NCBI GenBank assembly: GCA_026929865.2
Contig: CM049397.1
Span: 1,426,001 to 1,490,000, forward strand
Direction: 5' to 3'
DNA from: Hyperoplus lanceolatus
Taxonomy: Eukaryota; Chordata; Actinopteri; Uranoscopiformes; Ammodytidae
Length of the DNA stretch: 64,000 nt
Below the pieces are notes generated by a model that had not been told where the DNA came from, did no database searches, and saw only the letters and a list, made by a program, of their open reading frames with translations. Below, piece after piece: positions 8,990 to 17,545 of the stretch (its first letter is position 1; every line of letters starts with the position of its first letter). The translations under genes were made by a program, and so were the position numbers.

Positions 8990-10377
8990 TTATGGGGGGG
9001 GTGCCAAACAGAGTTCGCCAGTCTGTGTGGCGTTAGAAGGAGTTGAGGAGGTGAACAGCCTTGGGAACAAAGGTTGCTTTTCTCCTCTTGTTGAAAGTCC
9101 AATGATCTTAGAGCAGACTCTGGTTGTACTCTCCAGGTGGTTTCTGCTCTGGAGGCTGATGGAGTGGAACCAGCAAGTTATGGAGAATGTAGAGATGCTC
9201 TCGACGAAGGAGTTATAGAAAGTTAGCAAGATGTTTTTCTGACTCCAAAGGAATTGAGATTCCTTAGGAGCATACTGTAGTGAGTCCATCAGGGCATCGG
9301 TTACAGGAAGGATGTGTTGTTTAATGACCCTGTCCATGGCCTTCATCACCAGGGACGTTAGGGCCTCAAGCCCGAGTTTGTTCAGAGTGTTAATGGTGCT
9401 TTTCTTTGGGATGGGGATGACTGTAGAGTGCTTCCACAGGTGGGGAACTGTGCTGGGGTCCATGGATCTCTGAAACAGGGTTTGGAACACTCCCCCAGCT
9501 GCTCAGCACAGAACCTCAGGACGTGGCAGCTGATGTTGTCTGAGCCAGGGGAGCTGTTCTCCCTGGTCCTCCTGAGGGCTCTCACCACCTCCTCTGTTTT
9601 AAAGGTGAGTGTGGAATCACCAGGTTTCAGTTTTGATAATGTCTCTGCCAGTTGGGTGGAGTTGTCAGTCTCAAACCTGGTGAAAAAGGAGTTAAGGTTG
9701 TTAGGGATAGATGTAGAGCTGCTACCTGCAACCTGGATGATTTTGTGGTTGGTAGCAGCGGTGTTCACAGCAGGCATGGCTTTATGGCCCTGCTAAACTG
9801 AGCGGAGGTTCCACGTGATTCATTTTTCCTCCACCTTGTTCTTGTATTTCAGTTCAGCATTGGTAATGGCACACTTGACTTCCCTGTTGACCTCCTTCTT
9901 TTCGGACTCTGAGCCAGTGAAGAAACTCCTTTTTTTCTTGAGAAGAATTTCCTTCAGTTCTTTTGTAATCCAGGGCGTATTGTTTGGGAAGATGGTGACA
10001 GTTTTGGAGGGGATGATGTTCTTCTCACAAAAGTTGATGTAGGATGTGTCCACTTGCTTCTCCATGTATTTTGAGGGGGTTAGGAGGTTATTCCAGTCAG
10101 TGGATTCAAAACAATCTTGCAGCGCTTGGATGCTGTCACTAGTCCACTACTTGATCTTTTTAATAACTTTCTTTGCCCTCCTTATGACAGGTGTGTAGGC
10201 TGGAGCAAGCAGGATGGTGTGGTGGTCAGCAGTGCCAAGAGCGGGGAGGGCTATGGGCCTGAAAGCATCTGGTACAGAACCATAGCATTTATCCAATGTC
10301 CTCCCACAACGAGTGGTGCGTGTCACGTACTGTTGGAGGCCTTTGAGTGATTTATCAGGAAAGCAGTGGTTAAAATC
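8990..10377 (-). pseudogene. L2-like LINE, 3' part with internal RT deletion
   Basis: On the minus strand the piece begins at 10378 with DFNHCFPDKS (endonuclease motif GDFNH cut by the nested LINE), continues as TRTTRCGRTLDKCYGSVP and APAYTPVIK, then the linker MEKQVDTSYINFCEKN, a typical pre-RT segment ALRRTRENSSPGSDNISCHV and RT entry motif STVIPIPKK. After DALMDSLQYAP the reading jumps to the C-terminal LLTFYNSFVESISTF and ITCWFHSI region, so the core RT motifs including the catalytic YxDD are deleted. Several frame changes occur. It cannot be functional. The 3' tail is not visible; the Tc1-like fragment abuts it. Confidence 0.75.
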
Positions 10378-10394
10378 TTCTTCTTCTTCTTCTT

Positions 10395-12395
10395 CTATCC
10401 CATAACCCCGGAGGGTCGTTGGGGCATCACAGACGTTCTATTGACCAGCTCTCTCCATCCCTCTCTGTCCTCGGCAGCTCTCATTGCCTCACTGATTTTC
10501 AAGTGAGTCCATTCTCTGATGTTATCTTCCCATCTTGTCTTTTGTCTCCCTCGTCTCCTTCCACCTTGTACGGTTCCTTGCAAGATGGTCTTTGCAAGGC
10601 CTGAGGATCTGGTGATGTGTCCGTACCACCTCAGTTTCCGTTTTTTAACAGTGGTAAGCAGGTCCTCATGTGAGCCGATGGCTTGGCTGATCTTTTGCCG
10701 AACTTCCTTGTTTGTGACATGTTGGGTGTAGGAGATACCCAAGAGTCTCCTGTAGCATCTCATCTCCATGCTCTGTATTCTCCTCTGTAGCTCAGCTGTA
10801 AGGGTCCAAGTTTCGCAAGCATATAGGAAGATTGAGTTGACAAGTGATCGCAGTAGTCTCACCTTTGATGCCAGACTGATGTTTTTGTCTTTCCATATGG
10901 GCTTGAGTTTTACCAGAGCAGCAGTTGTTTGGGCAATTCTGGCAAGAACTTCCTGCTTGGATCCTTCATCGGACATGGTTGCTCCCAGATATTTGAAGCT
11001 GGACACCATGTCCAGTGCCTGTCCGTTGACTTTGATCTCTGAGAGGATGCCCCTGTTGTTGTTGGTCATCATTTTGGTTTTCTCAGCATGGATTTCCATT
11101 CCATAGGCTTGTGAAGTAGTGTCAAGCCTTTCAACAAGGCTGGCAAGTTCTTTTTCTTCTCCAGCTAGCCCATCAATGTCATCTGCAAAACGGAGGTTGG
11201 TAATCAGTCTGCCTCCTATGCTGACCGTTCCTTCATGATCTGACAGGGCATCCGTCATGATACGCTCCAGAAAAAGATTAAAGAGAATAGGGGAGAGAAG
11301 GCATCCTTGGCGCACTCCAGTTGTTGTCCTGAACCAGTCTCCGATAGCTCCATTGTAGAGAACTGCGCTGGTAGCTTTGTTGTACAGGTGTTGTATGACT
11401 CTGACAAGGTTAGGGCTGATGTTGTATTTCCTCATGGTTGCCCACAGTGCCACATGCCATACCCGGTCGAAGGCTTTCTTGAAGTCTACAAGCACGTGGT
11501 AAAGGTGTTGTTGGTGCTGCAGATATCTCTCACAGATAATTCTGAGGTTGAATATCTGTTCTGTGGTGCTCCGCCCTGCCCTAATTCCAGCCTGTTCTTC
11601 AGCTATGATCAGTTCAGCTTGAGGTTTTAACCTATTCAGTATTATTTTCAGCAGGACTTTGCTAGGATGACTAATGAGACTGATGGTGCGGTGGTTTTGG
11701 CACAGTTGGAGATTGCCTTTCTTCGGGAGTGTGATGATGAGTGACTGGGTCCATGATGTAGGCCACTCACCACTCTGCCTGATTTTGTTGCACAGGATGG
11801 TGAGAGTGTCGATCATGGCTTCTCCCCCTGCTTGTACAAGCTCTGCTGTGATGTTGTCAATTCCTTTTTTCAGTGCTCGGACTGCTCTCTCCACTTCTTC
11901 ACGGAGGATGGGGAGTTTGTCCTCTTCCTCAATGGATTGAGGACAAGCCAGGACTGTGGGATCTCCACCTGCCGTGTGGTTGTAGAGCTCAGAGCAGTAT
12001 TCTGTCCACCTGTCCAGGATTTTCTGTTCTTCCGTTAGGCATTCACCAGTCTTACTCTGAATTGTAGAGACTCTGGTCTGTTTTGCTCTTGTTAGCTCCT
12101 TGACAGTTTGATATGCCATCTTGGTGTTGGTGTTGGTATTCAGGCTGTTCTTTATTTCTCTGCACTTTCCCTCAATCCAGTTCTGTTTTGCTGACTGCAT
12201 GCCTTTCTTGATGCTCCTGTTGACTTCTCTGTAAGCATCAGTTCCTTCAGGTGAGTTCTTACTTTTCTTCAGGGCTCTTCGCTTGTCACACAAGTCAAGC
12301 AGTTCATTGGTGACCCAAGGTTTTTTCCTTGGGCGGAGTTTGCCAAGGAGTTCAGTGGCTGTTTCGGTTATGAATGTGTTCAGCGTGATGGTCAT
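10395..12395 (-). CDS. LINE reverse transcriptase region, long open frame
   Basis: 666 codons without a stop, the longest frame in the window. A basic linker at residues 20-120 leads into an RT domain of about residues 210-450 with VDFKKAFD at 303-310, TGVRQGCLLSP near 359-369 and the catalytic FADD at 403-406. The C-terminal part has FKYLGATMSDEG, ACETWTL, RWYGHI and GRRRGRQKTRWEDNI, a block typical of I/Nimb-type and related LINE polyproteins. The ATG used here is only the first methionine after an in-frame TAA near 12418, so the natural protein started upstream in the endonuclease. RT and linker are intact; the endonuclease is not, so autonomous activity is unlikely. Confidence 0.8.
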   Translation of the reverse strand: MTITLNTFITETATELLGKLRPRKKPWVTNELLDLCDKRRALKKSKNSPEGTDAYREVNRSIKKGMQSAKQNWIEGKCREIKNSLNTNTNTKMAYQTVKELTRAKQTRVSTIQSKTGECLTEEQKILDRWTEYCSELYNHTAGGDPTVLACPQSIEEEDKLPILREEVERAVRALKKGIDNITAELVQAGGEAMIDTLTILCNKIRQSGEWPTSWTQSLIITLPKKGNLQLCQNHRTISLISHPSKVLLKIILNRLKPQAELIIAEEQAGIRAGRSTTEQIFNLRIICERYLQHQQHLYHVLVDFKKAFDRVWHVALWATMRKYNISPNLVRVIQHLYNKATSAVLYNGAIGDWFRTTTGVRQGCLLSPILFNLFLERIMTDALSDHEGTVSIGGRLITNLRFADDIDGLAGEEKELASLVERLDTTSQAYGMEIHAEKTKMMTNNNRGILSEIKVNGQALDMVSSFKYLGATMSDEGSKQEVLARIAQTTAALVKLKPIWKDKNISLASKVRLLRSLVNSIFLYACETWTLTAELQRRIQSMEMRCYRRLLGISYTQHVTNKEVRQKISQAIGSHEDLLTTVKKRKLRWYGHITRSSGLAKTILQGTVQGGRRRGRQKTRWEDNIREWTHLKISEAMRAAEDREGWRELVNRTSVMPQRPSGVMG

Positions 12396-12723
12396 GTGGT
12401 TGACGTCAACTTCTTATGCACCTAGGATGAGCAATGGTGCAAACCTTCCCCCTATCTTTGCCTTGAAGGCTTCTGCCACCTCAGGGTCTCTCAGTTTGTC
12501 CAGATCAAACTTCATTCTTGTGCACTGGGAGCTTTTGATCTTCTTTAAACGTAGGCGAAAGGACATCAGAACAAGGTCGTGATCGCTCCCAATGTCTGCC
12601 TTTGAAAAGCTGCGTGTCCTACCGGTGTTAACGCTTCAGCGAAAGCGCTTCTTGATCATGATGTAATCGATCTGATTGTGGTACTCTCCACCGGGGCTGT
12701 GCCAGGTCGATCGCCTGGAGGCC
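12396..12723 (-). pseudogene. LINE endonuclease, C-terminal part
   Basis: Minus-strand codons read KASRRSTWHSPGG and YHNQIDYIMIKKRFR, then a TGA (CGA in the expected frame), then DIGSDHDLVLMSFRLRL containing the conserved SDH motif of the APE-type endonuclease, and a TAA shortly before the RT frame. It is contiguous in frame with 13708-14420 once the Harbinger-like insertion is disregarded. Confidence 0.75.
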
Positions 12724-12726
12724 TTA

Positions 12727-13704
12727 AGGTGTTAACACACTAGGCACTTTACACGCGTACAGACGCGTATAAAATCGGCCGGTTTTCCATAGGGAACCAT
12801 TGGTTTACGCGCGTACATGGCGCGTAGGTGCGCCACTCGCGCTAAAGCAACATTTTAGCCGCGTATGAGCCGCGTATACACGCGCCTACGCAGCTACGTG
12901 AGGAGTTCAAAAATGTTTACTTTTTACGCTCCTACACGTGATGATTAGCCACGTTGGCCAATCAGCGTTGGGCTTGACCCGACGTCACGTACATTGGCAC
13001 GGTGGGAGAACAGTGTACACAGAGGCTGATGAGAGACACTGAGGAGGAAAATGTATTGCGGGCGGCCGGTGCTGTATGAAGCCGCTCGGGGTTAGAAGAT
13101 GTGGGGAAAGTAAACCAAGAGAATGGAGTTCCTGGTTAATTCAGTGAATATGTGTAGCTGTGCTTTAGCCGATAAAACAAGTTAGCGCCGTATAGCATTA
13201 GTTAACTTGTTGTGTGCGGGCGGCTAGCTCCTCATATTATGAACCCAAACATGACGACTATGTCCGGGGACTTTCACGACAAGTACACGAAGCACCGGTG
13301 TTGATCTACGCCAGCCACGGTCCCCTGTCACAGCCAGGTAGGGTAATTTTGACTACTTGCCTTTATGTTGTGCCGCCGTGCACCGATGCCGCTGTAACTG
13401 TGTTTGTTATGTAGGTACCGTGAATATGCAATGCTGTTTTAATGCTAGGCTATTTGGGCTGTTCAGTTTGTCTTTTGGCACAGTTGTTGGCCGTGTTGTT
13501 GTTGTTTTTGTGCGGACATGCACGCTGTTGTGTCGGGTCGGGTCTGATCGCAGCCATGGTTGATTAGGGAAATACAATATCGGGAGGGAGACTAGGCACG
13601 TTACGCGCATATAACCATTTTTGACACAAAATGATCAAGCAACATTTTAGCTGCGTTACGCACGTAAATCCTACGCGTGTAAAGTGCCTAGTGTGTTCGC
13701 ACCT
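12727..13704. mobile_element. PIF/Harbinger-like element inside the LINE endonuclease
   Basis: Ends AGGTGTTAACACACTAGG and, from the right, AGGTGCGAACACACTAGG, followed on both sides by GCACTTTACACGCGTA. TTA lies at 12724-12726 and 13705-13707. Collapsing the insert and one TTA restores the reading SPHKAS across the join. The interior is CpG-rich near the ends with many ACGCGTA-type words and encodes no recognised protein. Confidence 0.85.
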
Positions 13705-13707
13705 TTA

Positions 13708-14420
13708 TGGGGGCTGAGTGTGTTCGCCAGCACTAGGTTGTTATACCTGGCAAACTCCAAAAGCCTTAGGCCTCTATCGTTGGTCTCGGTGTTGCCGTAT
13801 TGACCACATGCATCTTTCCAGTTGGTATAGGCATCCTCTCCAACCTTTGCATTCCAATCTCCTTGCACTATCACAATGTCTTTCTTTGGAGTTTGATCTA
13901 GAACTGCTTGTAGTTGTTCATAAAACTCTTCCACCTCACTGTCCTCATACGTGGATGTTGGGGCATAGACCTGGATGATGGTGATGTTGAATGGGGTTAC
14001 TCTCAAACGAATGGTAATGAGTCTGCTTGAGACTGGCCGGCAGCCCATAACAGTGTCCTTAATGTTTTAGTGAACAAGGAAGCCAACACCATGCTGGTGT
14101 TTATCTTCCTTTCGGCTGAAATAGAGCTTGTGGCCTGCATCGGTTGATGTTTCACCGAATCCTCTCCAGCGTAGCTCGCTGATGCCCAATATATTCCAGC
14201 TGTATTGGTCCATTTTGTGGGTTAGCTCTTCGAGTTTCCCATCAGCAGTTAGTGTTCTTACATTCCAGGTTTCAACAACTATATTGTCTCTAGTGCGGAA
14301 TCTGCAGAGTTTCCCAGTGGTACATTTTTCACCTCCGTCCTGGTGGCCAACGGTAGGCGCGGTCCTTGGTGACCCGGGCGACGACCGAGCCAGTATGGGT
14401 AAAGCTGTGGTTGTCATCAT
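13708..14420 (-). pseudogene. LINE endonuclease, N-terminal part
   Basis: Minus strand. The segment holds VETWNVRTL (start of the APE endonuclease fold), ILGISELRWRG, GVGFLV, then one in-frame TAA at 14067-14069, and continues IIQVYAPTSTYED, DIVIVQGDWNAKVG (the GDWN catalytic motif) and NNLVLANTLSPHK up to the Harbinger-like insertion. Apart from the stop at 14067 the two halves are in one frame. Together with 12396-12723 they make most of an endonuclease domain. Confidence 0.75.
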
Positions 14421-14494
14421 GTGGTGTGTCTTGGGCGATTTAACCTGGCGGCGCCCATCCCTCTCCAGGTTGGATGTAGTTTAACATCATACCC

Positions 14495-14990
14495 AGAATG
14501 AATTCTAGGGAGTCTGGTGAGATCCATTCCAGCCTGTTTAATGAGCCTGTGATGTGCTCAGTGGCAGGATCTGTTTGCTCTGGGGTGGATGTAAGCCAGG
14601 ACGATAAAAAGTTGAGGAAAGGTAAAAGGGTCGTAGGGAGACAGCCAGGAGCTCGATGTCAAGGTGCACACATTCTTTCTCACTACAACTGTAGAGCAAC
14701 AGGGTGTGTTTACATAGAGACACACGCCGCCGCCGTGTTGTTTTGCCGGTGCACTCACTGTCCCAGTCTGAGGGGGGTGGGATGTGTGTCATGCTTTCAT
14801 CATCGTTTAAACCACGTTTTGGTGAAAGCCATAGTAGAGGCAGTTCTATATTCATGCATGTGGTTAATGTTGGTTTGTTACTCATCCGTTTTGTTGCTGA
14901 GGGAGTGCACATTAGCCAAAATGATAGACGGAAGCAGCCGTTGTTTACATGTCTCCCGTTTAAGTCTACCTGTAATTCCTCGTTTTACCA
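14495..14990 (-). pseudogene. L2-like LINE, endonuclease middle part
   Basis: Minus-strand reading from 14990 gives VKRGITGRLKRETCKQRLLP, IILANVHSLSNKTDE, then after frame changes GGGVCLYVN, VVVRKNVCT, ELLAVSLRPFY and YIHPRAN, in the order expected of an L2-type endonuclease. It ends at RIHSG, where the I/Nimb-like LINE was inserted; the missing DFNH follows at 10378. Frameshifts and a TGA break it. The 179-codon plus-strand frame over this interval is antisense and not a gene. Confidence 0.7.
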
Positions 14991-14994
14991 TGGC

Positions 14995-15796
14995 AACGAG
15001 TGAACGCTGGCAACTTGCTGCCGCTGCTCGCCGGTAACTTTTGAACTGTTTGAACTTTTTAACTTTATTTTATTTTCCATGAACTAATCGGACAGTGTGA
15101 TTGGCTTCACTTGGAATATTTTTTCAATCCGCTGGCATTACTACTTTGATTCATTGGATGCTAGCTTACTTCAAGATTGAACGGGGACTTTATCTCATAA
15201 CACCATTTGTGTGTTGGCAACCGAAGGGACGTACCAACCGTAGACAGAGGCAACTACTGCTGATTGTTCCCTGCTTCTCGCCACTGCTCATATAGCCACA
15301 CACGCCACCACACCTGCTGCCGCTGTCCTCCAACACTGGCCAGTCGGATAATCTCCGGGTGCCTGCTGACCATCATCGTTGGTCCCACCCGCTTCAGCCG
15401 CCTCCTGGTCTCTCTGATCACACTGTGTTGTGTACTGCTAGCGGGTCGCCCTCGCTCAGCTACCGAGTGGCGGCTAACGATCGCTGCTCCGTCTGCTACA
15501 TCTGGTCGCATCCATCCTCCTCACTCTGCATGGTCTCCCCTCAGTCAGACTCTTCCCCTGGTTCATCATGATTACGTATTCACCTGCACAGCTGTTTGGA
15601 CTTTTCAACTACCTCATCCCATCGTCCATCTCGGTCATTAAACAACTTGGACTCCTACGCTGCCGCCGCTACATCCACGGAGGCTCCCGCCGCGGGTTTG
15701 TTTAGACCCAGCACGGAAACTCCATCCCATTCGTCCGGTTACCTTTTTTTTTTGTAAAGCGCTCTGAGTGAGAAAAGAGCGCTATATAAATAAAAT

Positions 15797-15834
<38 letters not shown>

Positions 15835-15835
15835 T
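14995..15835 (+). mobile_element. Internally deleted L2-like element with (TTA)n tail
   Basis: Plus strand. The 5' part ends with a start-like segment AQLFGLFNYLIPSSISVIKQ followed by RRYIHGGSRRGFV, which resembles the beginning of L2-type ORFs. It passes directly into a 3' tail TGTAAAGCGCTCTGAGTGAG, then AGCGCTATATAAATAAAATG and a TTA microsatellite. The endonuclease and RT are missing, so it is a non-autonomous LINE derivative rather than a tRNA-headed SINE. It interrupts the minus-strand L2-like LINE. Only about 4 bp (TTAC) are shared by the flanks. Confidence 0.6.
15799..15832 (+). repeat. (TTA)n microsatellite tail
   Basis: Eleven or so ATT/TTA units form the 3' tail of the LINE derivative. 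Translated on the minus strand they give the run of asparagines that closes the L2-like 5' frame. Confidence 0.9.
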
Positions 15836-16100
15836 ACGTCCTTTTTTCTTGCCCTTTCTAGTAACCTTGTTTTTATTGTGAGCGTGGTTTTCTGTGCTGA
15901 ATGAATTCTTACTGATTCAGGAAAAGTATCCATGGTGGAGATTAGATGAGGTGAGAGTCCGAGCTGCAGCAGAAAGTCTCTTGTGTAGGTGATTTTGCCG
16001 TTGAGAATATTGTTACAATTTGCAGAAACAAACTCACAGATAAGCGACATTAGAAGAAGAGTCCGTATGACCGCACGGATATCCATGCTGGAAAAAAAAA
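15836..16100 (-). pseudogene. L2-like LINE, 5' start
   Basis: From ATG at 16086 the minus strand reads MDIRAVIRTLLLMSLICEF, then NILNGKITYTRDFLLQLGLS and ends ARKKDV at the (TTA)n tail. The YTRDFLLQLG phrase is typical of the N-terminus of fish L2-type ORF proteins. The frame resumes at 14990 (VKRGITGRL), so 15836-16100, 14495-14990 and 8990-10377 are three pieces of one LINE. Confidence 0.65.
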
Positions 16101-16388
16101 ATTAGTTAAAGAAGGCGAGAAAAAAGCTTGGCGGTTCCGGTTCGCCAGGTCAACACAGGTAACAATGGAGACTGCTCATGGATGAATTTTCCTCGGCCAG
16201 GTATCGACAAAAACAAAACGCAATGCAAAATAGACATAGAACAGGCACATGGAACAACGTGTAAAGTAGGGGAAGAGACAAAGAGATGGTGGAAATCAAC
16301 AAAAAACAAGAAATAGCTGCTCAATGTGCTAACCGGTCGACTGCACGAGCAGCGAACCGGAAACAAGCAGCGACCCTGAATATAAGAC
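16101..16388. other. Unassigned spacer before the piggyBac remnant
   Basis: Probably 5' flank of the L2-like LINE and 5' untranslated part of the piggyBac unit. No ends identified. Confidence 0.35.
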
Positions 16389-17275
16389 ATGGTCATAAAT
16401 TCAGAGATGGACAGTGGAGAGTTTACATGCATGCCTGAAGAACTTGATGTGGCAGATGAGATTGAGGAGACAGACAGTTTAGTGACAGAGGAGGACAAGA
16501 GGATGGCAGAGGTGGACAGAGGACAGGAGGAGATGACAGTAACCAGGAAGGAAGACATCAAGTGGCGTCACAGGCCATTCACAAGAATCAGGGACAATTC
16601 ATTTGAAGATCCTCCAATTCATGAGCAACATCCCATGAGACCATATGAATACTTCAAACAGTATAGACCAGATGAGATCTTCAATTTGATTGCCGACAAC
16701 AAAAATGTGTGTGCCATGCAAAGTGGTACACAAAGTTTAAAGCCGACAAGTTCTGGAGTTCGGAGTATGTGGGAGTGATGAAAATGCCAAGCGTATCCAT
16801 TGGTATTTTTCAAAACATCATGCCCCGTGAAAGATTCTTCCAGCTCTGGTCGCATTTGGTCAACAATTTGGAGAAACCAGTTGAGAACAATGATTTTCAA
16901 GGGACGTCCTCTCTATGATGCCATACACAAAAGATGATTGGAGATTCCACTCGAGGAGAACCTTTGCGTTGATGAATAGATGGTGCCGTTTTGTGGAACT
17001 CTGTCTTTGAAGCAGAGGCGAGCCACACCCATGGGGGGTAAAGATATACTTCCAGTGTGGGAAAAATGGCATGGCCTATGACTTCCTGTTGCACCAAGGC
17101 ACTACAATGGAGCTATCACAACAGCACAGGAAGCAGCTGGGACTTGGAGCAGGAGTGGTGTACCATCTTAGCCAGCGAATCACAGAGGCCAACCAAAATT
17201 TGTACTTTGACAATTATTAACGTACAATATTCTGGAGCTGCTGGCTGAGAGGAAAATGCATGCCGCTGTAACAGC
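16389..17275 (+). pseudogene. piggyBac-type transposase remnant
   Basis: An acidic N-terminus (MDSGEFTCMPEELDVADEIE) is followed by RPYEYFKQYRPDEIFNLIAD, a motif of PGBD-type transposases. After a frameshift near 16710 the sequence reads YTKFKADKFWSSEYVGVMKM and LWSHLVNNLEKPVENND; after another near 16905 it reads RPLYDAIHKR, stop, IPLEENLCVDE, stop, MVPF. The VDE segment carries the first catalytic aspartate of the family. The second and third aspartates are not seen because the remnant ends soon after KMHAAVT at about 17270. At least two frameshifts and three stops make it non-functional. Confidence 0.75.
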
Positions 17276-17278
17276 AAG

Positions 17279-17440
17279 TAGGGTTGTCAAAAGTATCAAT
17301 ACTAAAAAGTGAAATTCGGATACAATAATCATTGGGAAAAGTATTGATACTCCATTATTTTATTTCAGGACACAGAAAAATGTGCCAGATGTAGCCCAGG
17401 GGCTACTTTCCATGTCCATTCTCGCCTCCTTCAGTTGACA
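17279..17440 (+). repeat. hAT-type terminal fragment (TAGGGTTGTCAAAAG end)
   Basis: Starts TAGGGTTGTCAAAAGTATC at 17279 followed by AATACT repeats, a common fish hAT end. No right partner was found. Confidence 0.4.
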
Positions 17441-17545
17441 CAACTTTACTTAACAGCGCCGCAGACACAGGGACACGTAAATAGGTCTGTGGTGCAGCCC
17501 CTCCCCTCAGCTGCAGTCGCACACTACGCCTCATCATAACAATTA

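Larger units (their letters stand above)
10378..14494 (-). mobile_element. I/Nimb-like LINE nested inside the L2-like LINE
   Basis: Runs on the minus strand from about 14494 (5') to a short (GAA)n tail at 10378-10396. It encodes an endonuclease with three in-frame stops and an uninterrupted 666-codon RT region. A Harbinger-like element splits its endonuclease. The host LINE reads IHSG on one side and DFNH on the other, so this element landed at the endonuclease GDFNH motif of the older LINE. No long target duplication is obvious. Clade naming is from RT style and remembered relatives. Confidence 0.7.

Noticed and set aside
11307..11940. Plus-strand frames of 107 and 88 codons
   Set aside because: Antisense to the 666-codon reverse transcriptase frame.
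14498..15037. 179-codon plus-strand open frame
   Set aside because: Antisense to the L2-like endonuclease segment and running into the internally deleted L2 element; no domain of its own.
15739..16086. Asparagine-repeat protein on the minus strand
   Set aside because: The asparagine run is the translation of the (TTA)n tail of an inserted LINE derivative. Only the first part is a real LINE reading.
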